Shown: positions 32,543-42,900 of the stretch, piece by piece
Layout of the letters: every line of letters begins with the position of its first letter
How positions within the stretch are numbered: the first letter of the stretch is position 1
From: Nonomuraea turcica
GTDB taxonomy: Bacteria > Actinomycetota > Actinomycetes > Streptosporangiales > Streptosporangiaceae
Assembly (NCBI RefSeq): GCF_030718205.1
Contig: NZ_JAUZQF010000008.1
Span: 364,413-428,412 of the forward strand
Direction: 5' to 3'
Length of the DNA stretch: 64,000 bases
Program-made: the position numbers and the translations under genes
The notes under the pieces: generated by a model
What the model was told of the DNA's origin: nothing
Databases searched by the model: none
What the model saw: only the letters and a program-made list of their open reading frames with translations

Positions 32543-34360
32543 ATGGATACCCCCACCGAGGCTCTGCACCGCGTGTTCGGCTACGACTCGTTCCGGCCGG
32601 GACAGCAGGAGATCATCGATCATGTCGTGGCCGGCGGCGACGCGCTCGTCCTCATGCCCACCGGCGGCGGCAAATCGCTCTGCTATCAGATCCCGGCCCT
32701 GGTGCGCCCCGGCGTGGGGGTGGTCATCTCGCCCCTGATCGCGCTGATGCAGGACCAGGTCGACGCGCTGCGGGCGCTCGGCGTGCGGGCCGGGTTCCTC
32801 AACTCGACGCAGGACTTCGGCGAGCGCCAGCTGGTGGAGGCCGAGTTCCTGGCCGGCGAGCTCGACCTGCTCTACCTCGCCCCCGAGCGGCTGCGCGTGG
32901 AGGCCACCATGCGGCTGCTGGCCAAGGGCGACATCTCAGTGTTCGCCATCGACGAGGCACACTGCGTGTCGCAGTGGGGGCACGACTTCCGCCCCGACTA
33001 CCTCGCGCTCTCCGAGCTGCGCGAGCGCTGGCCGGAGGTGCCGCGCATCGCGCTGACCGCGACCGCCACCCCGGCCACCCACGCGGAGATCTCCTCCAGG
33101 CTCGGCCTCGACCAGGCCCGCCACTTCGTGGCCGGCTTCGACCGGCCCAACATCCACTACCGCATCACGTCCAAGAGCGAGCCCAAACGGCAGCTGCTGG
33201 AGTTCCTGCGCACCGAGCATCCCGACGAGTCCGGCATCGTCTACTGCCTGTCCCGCTCCTCGGTCGAGAAGATCGCGGAGTTCCTGGTGGACAACGGCAT
33301 CGCGGCGGTGCCCTACCACGCGGGGCTCGACGCTCGCACCCGGGCCGCGCACCAGGCCCGATTCCTGCGGGAGGACGGGCTGATCGTGGTGGCCACGATC
33401 GCGTTCGGCATGGGCATCGACAAGCCGGACGTTCGCTTCGTCGCCCACCTCGACCTGCCCAAGTCGGTGGAGGGTTACTACCAGGAGACCGGGCGGGCGG
33501 GACGCGACGGGTTGCCGGCGACCGCGTGGATGGCTTACGGGCTGCACGACGTCGTCCAGCACCGGCGGATGGCCATGGAAGGCGACGACGCGCACCGCCG
33601 CCGCCAGGTCCTGCACCTGGACGCCATGCTGGCGCTGTGCGAGACCGTGGGGTGCCGCCGCGTGATGCTGCTCGACTACTTCGGGCAGAAGGGCTCCGAG
33701 CCGTGCGGCAACTGCGACACCTGCCAGACGGCGCCCGAGTCGTGGGACGGCACGGTCCCCGCCCAGAAGGTGCTCTCGACGGTGCTCCGGCTGGCTCGTG
33801 AGCGGCGGCAGAAGTTCGGGGTGGGGCAGGTGGTGGACATCCTGCTCGGCAAGAAGACCGCCAAGGTGCTGCAGCACGGGCACGACACACTGAGCGTGTT
33901 CGGGGTGGGGGCCGACCTGGGCAACGCCGAGTGGCACGGGGTGGTGCGGCAGCTGCTGGCGCAGGGATTGCTGGCGGTGGAGCCTCACCACGGTGCGCTG
34001 GTGCTCACGGACGACAGCGCGGCGGTGCTGCGCGGGCAGCGCGAGGTCCTGCTGCGCCGCGACACCCTGCGCGCGGCCCGCGCCAAGGTGGCCGCTTCCC
34101 CCAAGGAGCGAGCTGTCGCCGCCGACCTTCCTGCGGAGGCCGCCCCCGTCTTCGAACGCCTCCGCGCGTGGCGCGCCGGCGTCGCGAAAGAGCAGGGGGT
34201 TCCGGCCTACGTCGTCTTCCACGACGCCACGCTGCGCGAGATCGCCACCCTGTCGCCGTCGACGCTGGAGGAGCTGAGCACGGTCAACGGGGTCGGGGAC
34301 AACAAACTGGCGAAATACGGAGAGCAAGTCCTCCAGACGCTGGCCGCCTCCGGCGCCTGA
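32543..34360 (+). CDS. recQ: ATP-dependent DNA helicase RecQ
   Basis: 605 residues. Walker A PTGGGKS (Lys44), DEAH (137-140) with the RecQ aromatic loop HCVSQWGHDFRP, motif VI ETGRAGRDG, zinc-binding cysteines (CETVGC, then CGNCDTC), winged-helix RQC and a C-terminal HRDC domain (LSTVNGVGDNKLAKYG). A complete 3'-5' helicase for recombination and fork repair. The preceding spacer 32405-32542 holds no gene. Start ATG gives the usual N-terminus. Confidence 0.97.
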   Translation: MDTPTEALHRVFGYDSFRPGQQEIIDHVVAGGDALVLMPTGGGKSLCYQIPALVRPGVGVVISPLIALMQDQVDALRALGVRAGFLNSTQDFGERQLVEAEFLAGELDLLYLAPERLRVEATMRLLAKGDISVFAIDEAHCVSQWGHDFRPDYLALSELRERWPEVPRIALTATATPATHAEISSRLGLDQARHFVAGFDRPNIHYRITSKSEPKRQLLEFLRTEHPDESGIVYCLSRSSVEKIAEFLVDNGIAAVPYHAGLDARTRAAHQARFLREDGLIVVATIAFGMGIDKPDVRFVAHLDLPKSVEGYYQETGRAGRDGLPATAWMAYGLHDVVQHRRMAMEGDDAHRRRQVLHLDAMLALCETVGCRRVMLLDYFGQKGSEPCGNCDTCQTAPESWDGTVPAQKVLSTVLRLARERRQKFGVGQVVDILLGKKTAKVLQHGHDTLSVFGVGADLGNAEWHGVVRQLLAQGLLAVEPHHGALVLTDDSAAVLRGQREVLLRRDTLRAARAKVAASPKERAVAADLPAEAAPVFERLRAWRAGVAKEQGVPAYVVFHDATLREIATLSPSTLEELSTVNGVGDNKLAKYGEQVLQTLAASGA

Positions 34361-34539
34361 CGCGCGGCGTGGTGATGGCGACGGCCGCACGAAGAACGGT
34401 CGTCGCCACCACGTTGGTCGGCCTGGCCGCGGCGGGCGGATGCCCCGCGCCGCCGATCGACCGGCCGGGACGCACACGATCATCGTACGGTGTCCGCGCG
34501 GGAAGTGCCGGACCAGGTTAGGCGTACTGACCGGTTTGG

Positions 34540-35151
34540 TTAGGTCCGGGGCGGCCAGTTCGGGTCGCGGCCGAGATAGGCGAGCAGGTGGTCCTGCGCC
34601 GGCGCGTACGCGGGGACGGGCACCTGGGCGGCGAAACGGTCCGGCCGGTCGGCCTGAGTGACGAAGAGCGGGACGAGGTCGAGCAGCTCCTCCGCCATGA
34701 GGGGCGGGATCGGGCGGTGCTCGCCGCAGGTTCTGGCCACGTCCCAGCCGTGCACGGCGATCTCGATCGCCCCGACGGCCGCCACCATCGGGGCCGTCAG
34801 GTGACGGTCGTGAACGGAGATCAGGTCGCTGGTGAGCGTGCCCGCCCACGTGCCGAGGACCTCGGTGGCGTCGTCTCTGAGGAGGAGAGCCGGGTTGCCC
34901 GCGTCCCCGGCGGGGCGCAGGCGGCCGGCTCTCCTGGCGTACGGGACGATGTGCCCGGTGGCGGCCTCGTTCAGGGCGCGGAGGGAGTCGTTCACGTGAT
35001 CGAGGAGCGCCTCCAGGTTCCACCCGGTGCATGGGGTGGCACGGCACAGGGTGGCCGGGGTCACGACGCGGAGGCTGCCCAACGTGTAGTTGATCGCCCG
35101 CTCCAGCAGCGCCACGCCCGCCGCCAGCGCCCGTCTCGGCTCCCCGTCCAT
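34540..35151 (-). CDS. Mycothiol-dependent (TIGR03086-like) DinB-fold protein
   Basis: 203 residues from an ATG with AAGGAGGCGAT immediately upstream, which decides against a longer frame reaching 35229. CTGWNLEALLDHVND carries the first metal His, and AIEIAVHGWDVAR the later Glu/His pair of the DinB/MDMPI group. Cytosolic, role unknown. The spacer 34361-34539 between it and recQ shows no gene. Confidence 0.83.
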   Translation of the reverse strand: MDGEPRRALAAGVALLERAINYTLGSLRVVTPATLCRATPCTGWNLEALLDHVNDSLRALNEAATGHIVPYARRAGRLRPAGDAGNPALLLRDDATEVLGTWAGTLTSDLISVHDRHLTAPMVAAVGAIEIAVHGWDVARTCGEHRPIPPLMAEELLDLVPLFVTQADRPDRFAAQVPVPAYAPAQDHLLAYLGRDPNWPPRT

Positions 35152-35315
35152 ATCGCCTCCTTGAAAGTGCAGACCCCGATGGAGACGGAAAATCATCGCC
35201 CGTTTGGGACTTCTTCGGCCCTCGGCCATCGACTCGCCCGATCCTCGGTTGCCGGCGATCGGTTCCGGCGGAACCTCCTTCGGTCGTGCGGAGTACGTAC
35301 GGGAGAGGAGGTTCG

Positions 35316-35750
35316 ATGAGACGGATGGTGGTGGCGGCGCTCCTGGCCGGGGTGACGGTCGCCGGGTGCGGCGCCGGTGGCGAACAGGGTGCCGGGTGCA
35401 ACGGGGCCCCGGTGTTTCTGGGCCAAGGCTTCCCTGAGGTGCAGGGGACGGCCACGGACGCCGAGCTGTGGGGGTTGCTGTTCGCCAAGGCCCCGCCGCC
35501 GCTCCCCCACGGCGAGGAGATCAAGATCGTGTGGCGGATGACCGGCGAAGGGCCTCTGAAGGTCAAAGCCACGCTCCCGGACGGCACGCAGGCCAAGCTC
35601 GCGTGGGGGCCGCAACAGCACGACGGGTCGACCTGGCAACGGCCCGGCCAGGAGTGGGGCACGGGTTTCGTCTTCCCGAAAAGCGGCTGCTGGAAGATCG
35701 AGCTGACCCGCACGCGCGGCTCCGGGCACGCCTGGATCCCCGTGCGCTGA
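35316..35750 (+). CDS. Small lipoprotein of unknown function
   Basis: 144 residues. MRRMVVAALLAGVTVAGC is a lipoprotein signal with lipobox VAGC. The ATG at 35316 has GAGAGGAGG upstream. The mature part is a beta-rich domain (EIKIVWRMTGEGPLKVKA, KSGCWKIELTRTRGSGHAWI) with one extra Cys pair. No family recognised. Confidence 0.82.
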   Translation: MRRMVVAALLAGVTVAGCGAGGEQGAGCNGAPVFLGQGFPEVQGTATDAELWGLLFAKAPPPLPHGEEIKIVWRMTGEGPLKVKATLPDGTQAKLAWGPQQHDGSTWQRPGQEWGTGFVFPKSGCWKIELTRTRGSGHAWIPVR

Positions 35751-35771
35751 ACCTCGTACGCTGAGGTGGTG

Positions 35772-36413
35772 ATGATCCCGTTGCCGATGAGGGAGATCGC
35801 GCCCGGAGCGGTGCACCTGCCCGGCTGGCTCACGCTGGAGGAGCAGCAACGCCTGGTCCGGGCTTGCCGGGAATGGGCCAAGGGGCCGGTGCCGATCCGC
35901 CACACGGTGCTGCCCGGGGGCGGCGTCATGTCCGTGCAGACGGTATGTGTGGGCTGGCACTGGCAGCCGTACCGCTATACGCGCCTGGCCCACGACGTGA
36001 ACGGCCGCAAGGTGGCCGACTTCCCCGACTGGCTGGGCGAGTTCGGCCGGCGGGCCCTGGCCGACGCGTACGGCAGGCCCGGCGACGACTACGCGCCCGA
36101 CACCGCGTTGATCAACTTCTACGACGGCCAGGCCAAGATGGGCATGCACCAGGACAAGGACGAGAAGTCCGACGCACCGGTGGTGTCGCTGAGCATCGGC
36201 GACACCTGCCTGTTCCGCTTCGGCAACACCGAGACGCGCGGCAAGCCGTACAGGGACGTGGAGTTGGCCTCAGGGGACCTGTTCGTGTTCGGCGGCCCCT
36301 CGCGCCTGGCCTACCACGGCGTGCCCAAGGTCTATCCGGGGACCGGCGACCCCGCCACCGGTCTGGTCTCCGGCCGGCTCAACATCACGATGCGGGTCAC
36401 CGGCCTCCGGTGA
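35772..36413 (+). CDS. AlkB-type 2-oxoglutarate/Fe(II) dioxygenase
   Basis: 213 residues. Iron ligands His126 and Asp128 in MHQDKDE and His182 in AYHGVPK; the 2-oxoglutarate arginine lies in RLNITMR. Substrate-lid pieces (LINFYDGQAKMGMHQD) match AlkB. It oxidatively removes alkyl groups from damaged DNA or RNA bases. ATG 35772 follows GAGG; two upstream GTG codons are less likely. Tail-to-tail overlap of 17 bp with the next gene. Confidence 0.93.
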   Translation: MIPLPMREIAPGAVHLPGWLTLEEQQRLVRACREWAKGPVPIRHTVLPGGGVMSVQTVCVGWHWQPYRYTRLAHDVNGRKVADFPDWLGEFGRRALADAYGRPGDDYAPDTALINFYDGQAKMGMHQDKDEKSDAPVVSLSIGDTCLFRFGNTETRGKPYRDVELASGDLFVFGGPSRLAYHGVPKVYPGTGDPATGLVSGRLNITMRVTGLR

Positions 36414-37086
36414 CGTAGTCGAAGTCGTCGTCGGAGAGGTTGCGCCGCAGGGTCCGCAGCACCTTGGCGGCATCGTCGTACGGCCCCTCCATGTAGAAGG
36501 GTTTGCCGTCGCGCCCGAACGTGATCGCCGAGCCGCCCTCCCACTTGCCCAGCGCGTCGGCCGCCGGCGCGAAGTCGTCGTGCGGCTCGAAGCCGAGCGA
36601 GCGGGCGTAGTCCACGGACCCGTACACCAGGTGCCTGGCCAGCTCGATCGGCACCTCCTGCCAGCCGGCGTATTCGCCGAAGAAGAACTCGCGGAAGCGC
36701 CGCAGCTCGCGGTCGTCCATCACGTCGGGGCCGATGGCGTTCTTCACGCCCAGGCAGAAGACGTCGGCCAGGTAGCCGCAGACCGTCACCCTGTCCCAGG
36801 TGTGCCGCCGGGCGACCAGCACGCTCACCATGCCTTCCGTGCCCGCCTCCGGCGCCTCGTCGGCCCACCCGCGTGTCTCGTCGATGCCGAGCCCGGCGCT
36901 CCAGCCGACGTTGATCCAGCAGCCGACCACCTCGCGTTCGCCGGTTTCGGTGATCTCCGCGGCGATCTCCCGTACCAGCGGCGCCACGACGGACGGCGGC
37001 ACCTTGAGCGCGCGGGCGATCTCCTTCGGGGAGCGGCCCTGGGCGCGTAGCTCGCGTACCTGCTTCTTCAATTCCGCTGTGTCCAC
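36397..37086 (-). CDS. Protein with N-terminal helix-turn-helix, function unknown
   Basis: 229 residues. The first ~45 (LKKQVRELRAQGRSPKEIARAL, KVPPSVVAPLVREI) form a resolvase/sigma-like helix-turn-helix. The rest is a compact domain (VVGCWINVGWSAGLGID; FREFFFGEYAGWQEVPIELARHLVYGSVDYARSLGFEPHDDF split over two helices) with conserved-looking aromatics. I know similar unnamed proteins in actinobacteria but no function. Convergent with AlkB. Confidence 0.75.
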   Translation of the reverse strand: MDTAELKKQVRELRAQGRSPKEIARALKVPPSVVAPLVREIAAEITETGEREVVGCWINVGWSAGLGIDETRGWADEAPEAGTEGMVSVLVARRHTWDRVTVCGYLADVFCLGVKNAIGPDVMDDRELRRFREFFFGEYAGWQEVPIELARHLVYGSVDYARSLGFEPHDDFAPAADALGKWEGGSAITFGRDGKPFYMEGPYDDAAKVLRTLRRNLSDDDFDYVTGGR

Positions 37087-37095
37087 CGGGGAAGC

Positions 37096-38139
37096 CTAAC
37101 CCGCTGAGGGGGTCAGGCGGCGGGCGAGCCAGGCGAGGGCGAGCGGGTAGCGGTATTCGATGCCGCCGTGGCCGGCGTCGAAGAGCTCGAAATAGACCCG
37201 CTCGTCCGGTACGCCGGCCGCCTCGAGCGCCCGGCGGAACGCGACCGCGCCGAAGTCCAGGAAGTATTCGTCCTTGTTGCCGGCGTCCACCCAGATGGCC
37301 CGCATGGACCGCAACGCCTCGGCGTACTTCGGCTCGCGGGCCATCACGACGGGATCATGGTCCAGCCAGCGCCGCCAGACGTCCGGCACGATCGCGCCGG
37401 TGTCGTCGAAGGGCAGGTGCACGGCCCCGTCCTCGTCGGCCGAATACGCAGCCGCGTAGGCGTACATCTCCAGCAACTCCAGGTCGCCGTCCTTGGTGCC
37501 GGCCAGCCGGCCGCGGAAGTCGGCGAGGAACTTGACGTACGAGCCGTCGTACATGTCCCGGAGCCTGCGCGCCAGCCCGGGGAACGACGGTAGCGAGCTG
37601 ACCTCGAACAATGCGTCACCCGCGTGCGTGGCGAGGGCGCCGAACACGTCCGGCGCCAGCATGGCGGTCACCATGGCGCCGTACCCGCCGCTCGACTTGC
37701 CGGTGACCGCGCGATGAGCGCGATCGGGGATCGTGCGGTAGTGCGTGTCCACCCACGGGACGACCTCGTCACGCAGGTAGGAGTGGTAGCGGCCGGTGGC
37801 GGGCGAGTCCACGTATTGGCTGCCGCCGAGGGCGGTCCACGCGTCCACGTACACGACGATCACCGGCGGCGCCTCGCCGTTCGCGAACACGGCGTCGGCC
37901 AGCTCCGGGTACGGCCGGCGGAACGGCGCCCGGTTCAGCCACATCGTGACGTGGCCGGTGTAGCCGAGCAGCACGTAGACGGAGGGGTAGCGGCGCTCGG
38001 GCGCGTCGTCGTAGCCCGGTGGCACGTACACCAGCAGCGGCCGCTCGTGCGGATCGCCCAGAGGGTTGTCACGCAGCAGGGCGCTGTCGATCACGTGGTG
38101 GTCGAGACGGCCGGCCAGCTCGGCGGACCAGGGCAACAT
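37096..38139 (-). CDS. Alpha/beta-hydrolase esterase (esterase D / antigen 85-like)
   Basis: 347 residues. Nucleophile Ser149 in GKSSGG, Asp in DAGNKDEYF and His in DAGHGGI complete a triad. No clear signal peptide. The family hydrolyses acyl, thio- or siderophore esters; the target here is unknown. The amidohydrolase gene lies 17 bp upstream on the same strand, so they may be cotranscribed. Confidence 0.85.
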   Translation of the reverse strand: MLPWSAELAGRLDHHVIDSALLRDNPLGDPHERPLLVYVPPGYDDAPERRYPSVYVLLGYTGHVTMWLNRAPFRRPYPELADAVFANGEAPPVIVVYVDAWTALGGSQYVDSPATGRYHSYLRDEVVPWVDTHYRTIPDRAHRAVTGKSSGGYGAMVTAMLAPDVFGALATHAGDALFEVSSLPSFPGLARRLRDMYDGSYVKFLADFRGRLAGTKDGDLELLEMYAYAAAYSADEDGAVHLPFDDTGAIVPDVWRRWLDHDPVVMAREPKYAEALRSMRAIWVDAGNKDEYFLDFGAVAFRRALEAAGVPDERVYFELFDAGHGGIEYRYPLALAWLARRLTPSAG

Positions 38140-38156
38140 GGGATTTCCTCCAGGGC

Positions 38157-39416
38157 TCAGCCGACGGACGAGGTCACCGTGTCCACGCCCGCCTGGGTGA
38201 CGGCCCGTCCGGACACGAGGACGAGTGTGAGGTTACGCAGGTCGGCGATGCGCTCGAGCGGGTCACCGCGCACCGCGATGAGGTCGGCCCGCTTTCCGGC
38301 CTCCAGCGTGCCGGTCACCGCGCCGACCCCGCAGGCGTCGGCGGCCCGCACGGTGGCCATCTCGACGATCTCCGCGGTGCCGAATCCGGCCTGCTCGAAC
38401 ACCTCCAACCCGGCCACGTACGCATCGGTGTCGTTGGCCACGTCCGCCGCGGCGAATCCGGAGTCGGTGCCCGCGATGAGCCGCACCCCGGCCGCCCGCA
38501 TGGCCACGACGCCGTCCAGCCAGGCGTCGAGCATCTCGGAGCCGAATTTGTCGCGCAGCCGCCAGACCACGCCGTGCACGGTGGGGCAGACGTATGTGCC
38601 GCCGGCCGCGACCAGGTCGGCCAGCTCGGGGTCGTAGCGGTGGCCGGAGGGGGTGAAGAACGAGCAGTGCTCGATGGTGGCCACGCCGGCCTCGACCGCG
38701 CTGCGGATCGCGGCGTGCGCGTGGGCGTGCGCGGCGACGCCCTTGCCGCGCGTGGCGGCCTCCTCGACGATCGCGCGGATGTGCTCGGTGCTGTATTGGC
38801 ACACCCAGCTGGGTGGCGCGCCCGGTGTCATCTGGCCGCCCGAGACCATCACCTTCAGGCAGTCGGCACCGGCGCGCAGGTTTTCCCTGGCGACGCGGCG
38901 GATGGCGGGCATGTCGTCGGCCTCGCCGCCCATGTACCAGCAGTGGCCGCCGGTGATCGTGATCGGCCTGGTCGCGGCCAGGAGGTGCGGGCCGACGGCC
39001 AGGCCCTCCTCGATCGCGTCACGTAACGCCAGGTCGAGAAAGCCGCGCCCGCCGAGGTCGCGGGCCGTGGTGACGCCTGCGGAGACGAGCTTGCGCGCGT
39101 TCTCGGCCATGCGCAGCAGCAGGTGATGGTCGCTCTCGGCGCTGTGCCGCGTCACCGGGTCGACAGTGGCGTCGAACCCGAGGTGCACGTGCGCGTCGAT
39201 CAGGCCGGGAAGCACCGTGTGGCCGGGCAGGTCGAGGACCTCGACGGCCTCGCCGGCGCTGCCGCGCGATCCCACGGAGACGACCTCGCCGGCGTCGCCG
39301 GCGCTGCCACGCGGTCCCACGGAGACGATCTCGGCGCCGTCCACGGCGACCTCGCCGTCCCGGATCACCTCACCCGGACGCCCGGTGAGCACCCTGTCGG
39401 CGCGAATGATCCGCAT
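38157..39416 (-). CDS. Metal-dependent amidohydrolase (imidazolonepropionase/prolidase-like)
   Basis: 419 residues. Metal site: DAHVHLG, Lys in CLKVMVSGG (likely carbamylated), HAHAHA, EHC and GTDSG. The N-terminal beta-sandwich contains a 15-residue tandem duplication (VSVGPRGSAGDAGE / VSVGSRGSAGEAVE). Start is the ATG of MRIIRADRVL. Probably cytosolic; it hydrolyses a cyclic amide, N-acyl or Xaa-Pro type substrate. Likely the first gene of a pair with the esterase. Confidence 0.87.
   Translation of the reverse strand: MRIIRADRVLTGRPGEVIRDGEVAVDGAEIVSVGPRGSAGDAGEVVSVGSRGSAGEAVEVLDLPGHTVLPGLIDAHVHLGFDATVDPVTRHSAESDHHLLLRMAENARKLVSAGVTTARDLGGRGFLDLALRDAIEEGLAVGPHLLAATRPITITGGHCWYMGGEADDMPAIRRVARENLRAGADCLKVMVSGGQMTPGAPPSWVCQYSTEHIRAIVEEAATRGKGVAAHAHAHAAIRSAVEAGVATIEHCSFFTPSGHRYDPELADLVAAGGTYVCPTVHGVVWRLRDKFGSEMLDAWLDGVVAMRAAGVRLIAGTDSGFAAADVANDTDAYVAGLEVFEQAGFGTAEIVEMATVRAADACGVGAVTGTLEAGKRADLIAVRGDPLERIADLRNLTLVLVSGRAVTQAGVDTVTSSVG
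39250..39329 (-). repeat. In-frame 45-bp-period repeat in the amidohydrolase gene
   Basis: TCGCCGGCGCTGCC starts at 39250 and again at 39295. Over 35 bp (39250-39284 and 39295-39329) only three bases differ. It adds about 15 residues to a surface strand region without breaking the frame. Confidence 0.9.
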
Positions 39417-39542
39417 GCATCCCAGCCTGCCACACGGGCTCCGGCCCCCGGCCCCCAGTCTTAAGGCCGTGGCAAGGCGATCGTAAGGGCGGCCCGGCAC
39501 CTTGGGAGCGTCGACATTTCAGTTCTACGAGGGACGGCAGCG

Positions 39543-39989
39543 ATGAGCCAGACCGCCGACCACGTCATCACGCGTGTGTTCGACGCGCCGCTCGGCCTGG
39601 TGTGGGCCGCGTGGACCGAGCCGGAGCGCTTCTCCCAATGGTTCGGGCCCCGGATGATGGCCACGCCGGTCGGCCGGCTGACCCTGGACGCCTGGCCCGG
39701 CGGGCTCTGGCGGGCCACGTTGGCCGGCGACGAGGGGTTCGAGGTGACGGTGGACGGCACCTACCGCGAGGTGCGCAAACCCGTGCGGCTGGTGTTCACG
39801 ACCGGCGACCCGGACGACCCGGGCGACGGGCCCGCGTCCGTGGTGACGATCGACCTCGCGGACGTGGGCGGCAAGACCGAGATGCGCTTCCGCCAGCACG
39901 GTGTGCACGTCGAGCCGACGGGCTGGATGGAGTTCTTCGACCGCCTGGCCGAGCACCTCACAGCAGCTTCGGAGCGTCCTCCAGCTTGA
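39543..39989 (+). CDS. SRPBCC/AHSA1-domain protein
   Basis: 148 residues. Typical START-like pattern: ITRVFDAPLGLVWAAWTEPERFSQWFGP at the start and GWMEFFDRLAEHL at the end. Binds hydrophobic ligands or acts as an Hsp90-activator homologue fold; no specific role known. GAGGGACGG before the ATG. Its end overlaps the minus-strand SARP gene by 32 bp. Confidence 0.87.
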   Translation: MSQTADHVITRVFDAPLGLVWAAWTEPERFSQWFGPRMMATPVGRLTLDAWPGGLWRATLAGDEGFEVTVDGTYREVRKPVRLVFTTGDPDDPGDGPASVVTIDLADVGGKTEMRFRQHGVHVEPTGWMEFFDRLAEHLTAASERPPA

Positions 39990-42900
39990 GCGCGGCGCCG
40001 TCGGCGTACGCGGCCTCGAACGCCTCCGCCCCGAGCGCGTCGCGCACCCGCGCCGAGATCCGCTCGATCTCGGACAGCTCCCACGGCCCCGCGGGCGTCT
40101 GATGATGCTCCCTGGCCGCGGCCGCCAGACCCAGCAACCTGGCGGCCTTCTCGGTCGCCCCCGAAGCCGAGGCCGCGCCCTCCACCACGGACACGGCAGA
40201 CCTGGGGTCGCCGATCTTCTGGGAGGCTGCCAGCGCCTCCGCGTGCAGCGCCAGGGCCTCGGCCGGATCGCCGCGCAGCTCCGCCAGGTGGCCCAGCTCG
40301 AGGAGCACGTCCGGCAGGAACATGACGGGCTCGACCTCCGGGCCGCGTGGCACCCCTTCCAGCAGGCGGAGCAGGTGTTCCTCGGCCAGCTCCAGCCGCC
40401 CCGCCCGGCGCGCGGCGTAGGCCAGGCCCAGCTCCGCCTGCGTCTCGCCGTCCTTGTAGCCCTGGTCGGCGGCCAGCTTCATGGCCCGCTCGCTGATCTC
40501 GATGGCACGGTCGTAGTCGCCGCTCTGCATCGCGATCCAGCCGAGCCAGGCGGTGCGCGTGGCGACCTCGGGCCACAGGCCGAGGTCCTCCGCCATCCGC
40601 AGCCCCTCGCCGAACAGCCGGTTGGCCCGCTCGGTGTCGTGGGCCATCTCGGCCACCGACGCCTGCCATTCCGTGGCCTGCAGCAGGCCCCAGCGGTCGC
40701 CGAGCTCGGTGAACAACTGGACGCTCTCCCCTGCGAGGCGTTCCAGCGCCTCGACGTCCCGCTGGGTGAAGGCGTCCATGGCCTGCCTGGTGAGCGCGAC
40801 GGCCACGCCCCACCGGTCGCCGACCGCCCGGAACGTGGTCAGCGCCCGGCGCATCAGCTCCTGCCCCGTCGCCATGTCCCCGACGTGCAGGCTGAGGAAC
40901 ATCTCGGCCCTGGCCCGCTCGCCCGGATCCGCGACGGCCTCCAGCGCGGGCCCCCACGCGACCTGCTCGCCGAGCGTGACCGCGAACCCGGCGTGCCAGG
41001 CCGCCGCCCTGGCCCTGGGCGCGGAGGGCTCGGCCACGACGGACAGGGCCGCCGCCAGCGACCGTCTGCCCTCGGCCAGCCTGCCGCGCAGGAACCAGTA
41101 CCAGGTCAGCGCGTTCACCAGCCGGGCCGCACCGTCGGCGTCCTTCATGGCGATGGCCGTGTCGAGCGCGGTCCGCATGTTGGCCGCCTCGGCGTCCAGG
41201 CGCAGCAGCCAGCCCCGCTGCTCGTGCCCGTACAGCTTCGGCTCGGCCTGTTCGGCGAGCGCCAGGTAGTGACGCAGGTGCGCGAGGCGTACCCGGTCGA
41301 GCTCGCCCGCGTCGGACAACCGGGCGAGACTGTACGCCGACACCGACTCCAGCAGCCGGTACCTGACCCCCGAGGGGGTGTCCACCACGACCACGAGGGA
41401 GCGGTCGACGAGCCTGGCCAGCAGGTCGAGCACGTCGAGCCCCAGCTCCCCGCAGACGGACTCGGCCGCCTCCAGCGTGCACCCCTCGGCGTGCGCGGCC
41501 AGGCGGCGCAGAACGCGGCGCTCCTCGTCGGACAGCAGGTCCCAGCTCCAGTCGATCACCGCGGTCAGCGTCTGCTGGCGGGCCGGGGCGCCACGCTGCC
41601 CGGAGGCCAGCAGCCGGAACCTGTCGTCCAGCCTGGCCACCACGCCGTGCACGCCGAGCGCGCGCACCCGGGTCGCGGCCAGCTCCAGCGCCAGCGGGAT
41701 GCCGTCCAGCCGCCGGCACAGCTGGGCGACGGCCTGGGCGTTGCCGGCGTCCAGCGCGAAGCCGCGGGCGGCGGCCGCGGCGCGGGTCACGAACAGCCGG
41801 ACGGCCTCCGAACGCGCCATGACCGTCAGGTCGGCGCTCGCGGGCACGTCGAGCGGCGGCACGCTCCACAACACCTCACCGTCCACGGCCAGCGGCTCCC
41901 TGCTGGTGGCCAGGATCCGGAGCCCAGGGCAGGCCCGAAGGAGCAGCTCGGCCAGCTCGGCGACCTCCTCGACCACGTGCTCGCAGTTGTCGAGGACGAG
42001 CAGCATGCGGCGCTGCCTGAGCGCGCCGACGAGCTGACCCGCCACGTCGGCCGCGTCGGCTCCCTCCCTGATGTCCAGCGCCGTCATGACCGCCTCCGCC
42101 GGGGCGCGCGCCGCCTGCTCCAGCCCTGCCTGAACCCCCTGGTCGAGCTCGACCAGCCAGGCGCCGTCCGCGAAGGCGTCCAGCAGCTGGTTCGCCGACT
42201 CCAGCGCGAGCCGGGTCTTGCCGACCCCACCGCTGCCGGTGAGCGTCACCAACCGCTCCTCCCCGACCAGCGCGCACACCTCGGCCAGGGCCTCATCCCT
42301 GCCGATCAGCTTGCTGAGCGCGGCGGGCAGGTTCGTCAGCGGCCGGTCGGCGGGCACGCTGAGCGACGGATCCTGCCCGAGTATCGCCTGGTGGAGCGCG
42401 ACCAGGTCAGGCCCGGGGTCGAGGCCGAGCTCGTCGGCCAGCCGCTCGCGCAGCTCGCCGTAGCTCGCCAGCGCCTCGCTCTGGCGTCCCGCCCGGTACA
42501 GCGCCCGCATGTGCACGGCACGCAGCCGCTCCCTGAGCGGATGGCGGGCCACCAGATCGCCGAGCTCCCCCACCAGCAACCCGTGCTCGCCCAGCTCCAG
42601 CCGCGCCTCGGCGTGCTGCTCCAGCGCCGACAGCCGCTGCTCCTCCAACCGGACGATGGCCGACCTGGTGTATTCCTCATCGGCGAAGTCGGCGTACGCC
42701 GGTCCCCGCCACAGGCCCAGCGCCTCGCCCAGCAGCTTGGCCCTCGTCCGCGGACTGTCGGCGGCCTCGGCCTGCGTCAGCAGATGCGCGAAGCGCTCGG
42801 CGTCCAGGGCGCCGGGGTCGGGGCGCAGCAGGTAGCCGGGGGCGCGGGAGACCACGAGGTTCTTGCCTCCGGGCTCGGCGTCCTCGAGCGCCTTGCGCAG

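Noticed and set aside
32936..35929. 997-residue minus-strand frame across recQ and three later genes
   Set aside because: It spans several well-supported genes and has no recognisable domain.
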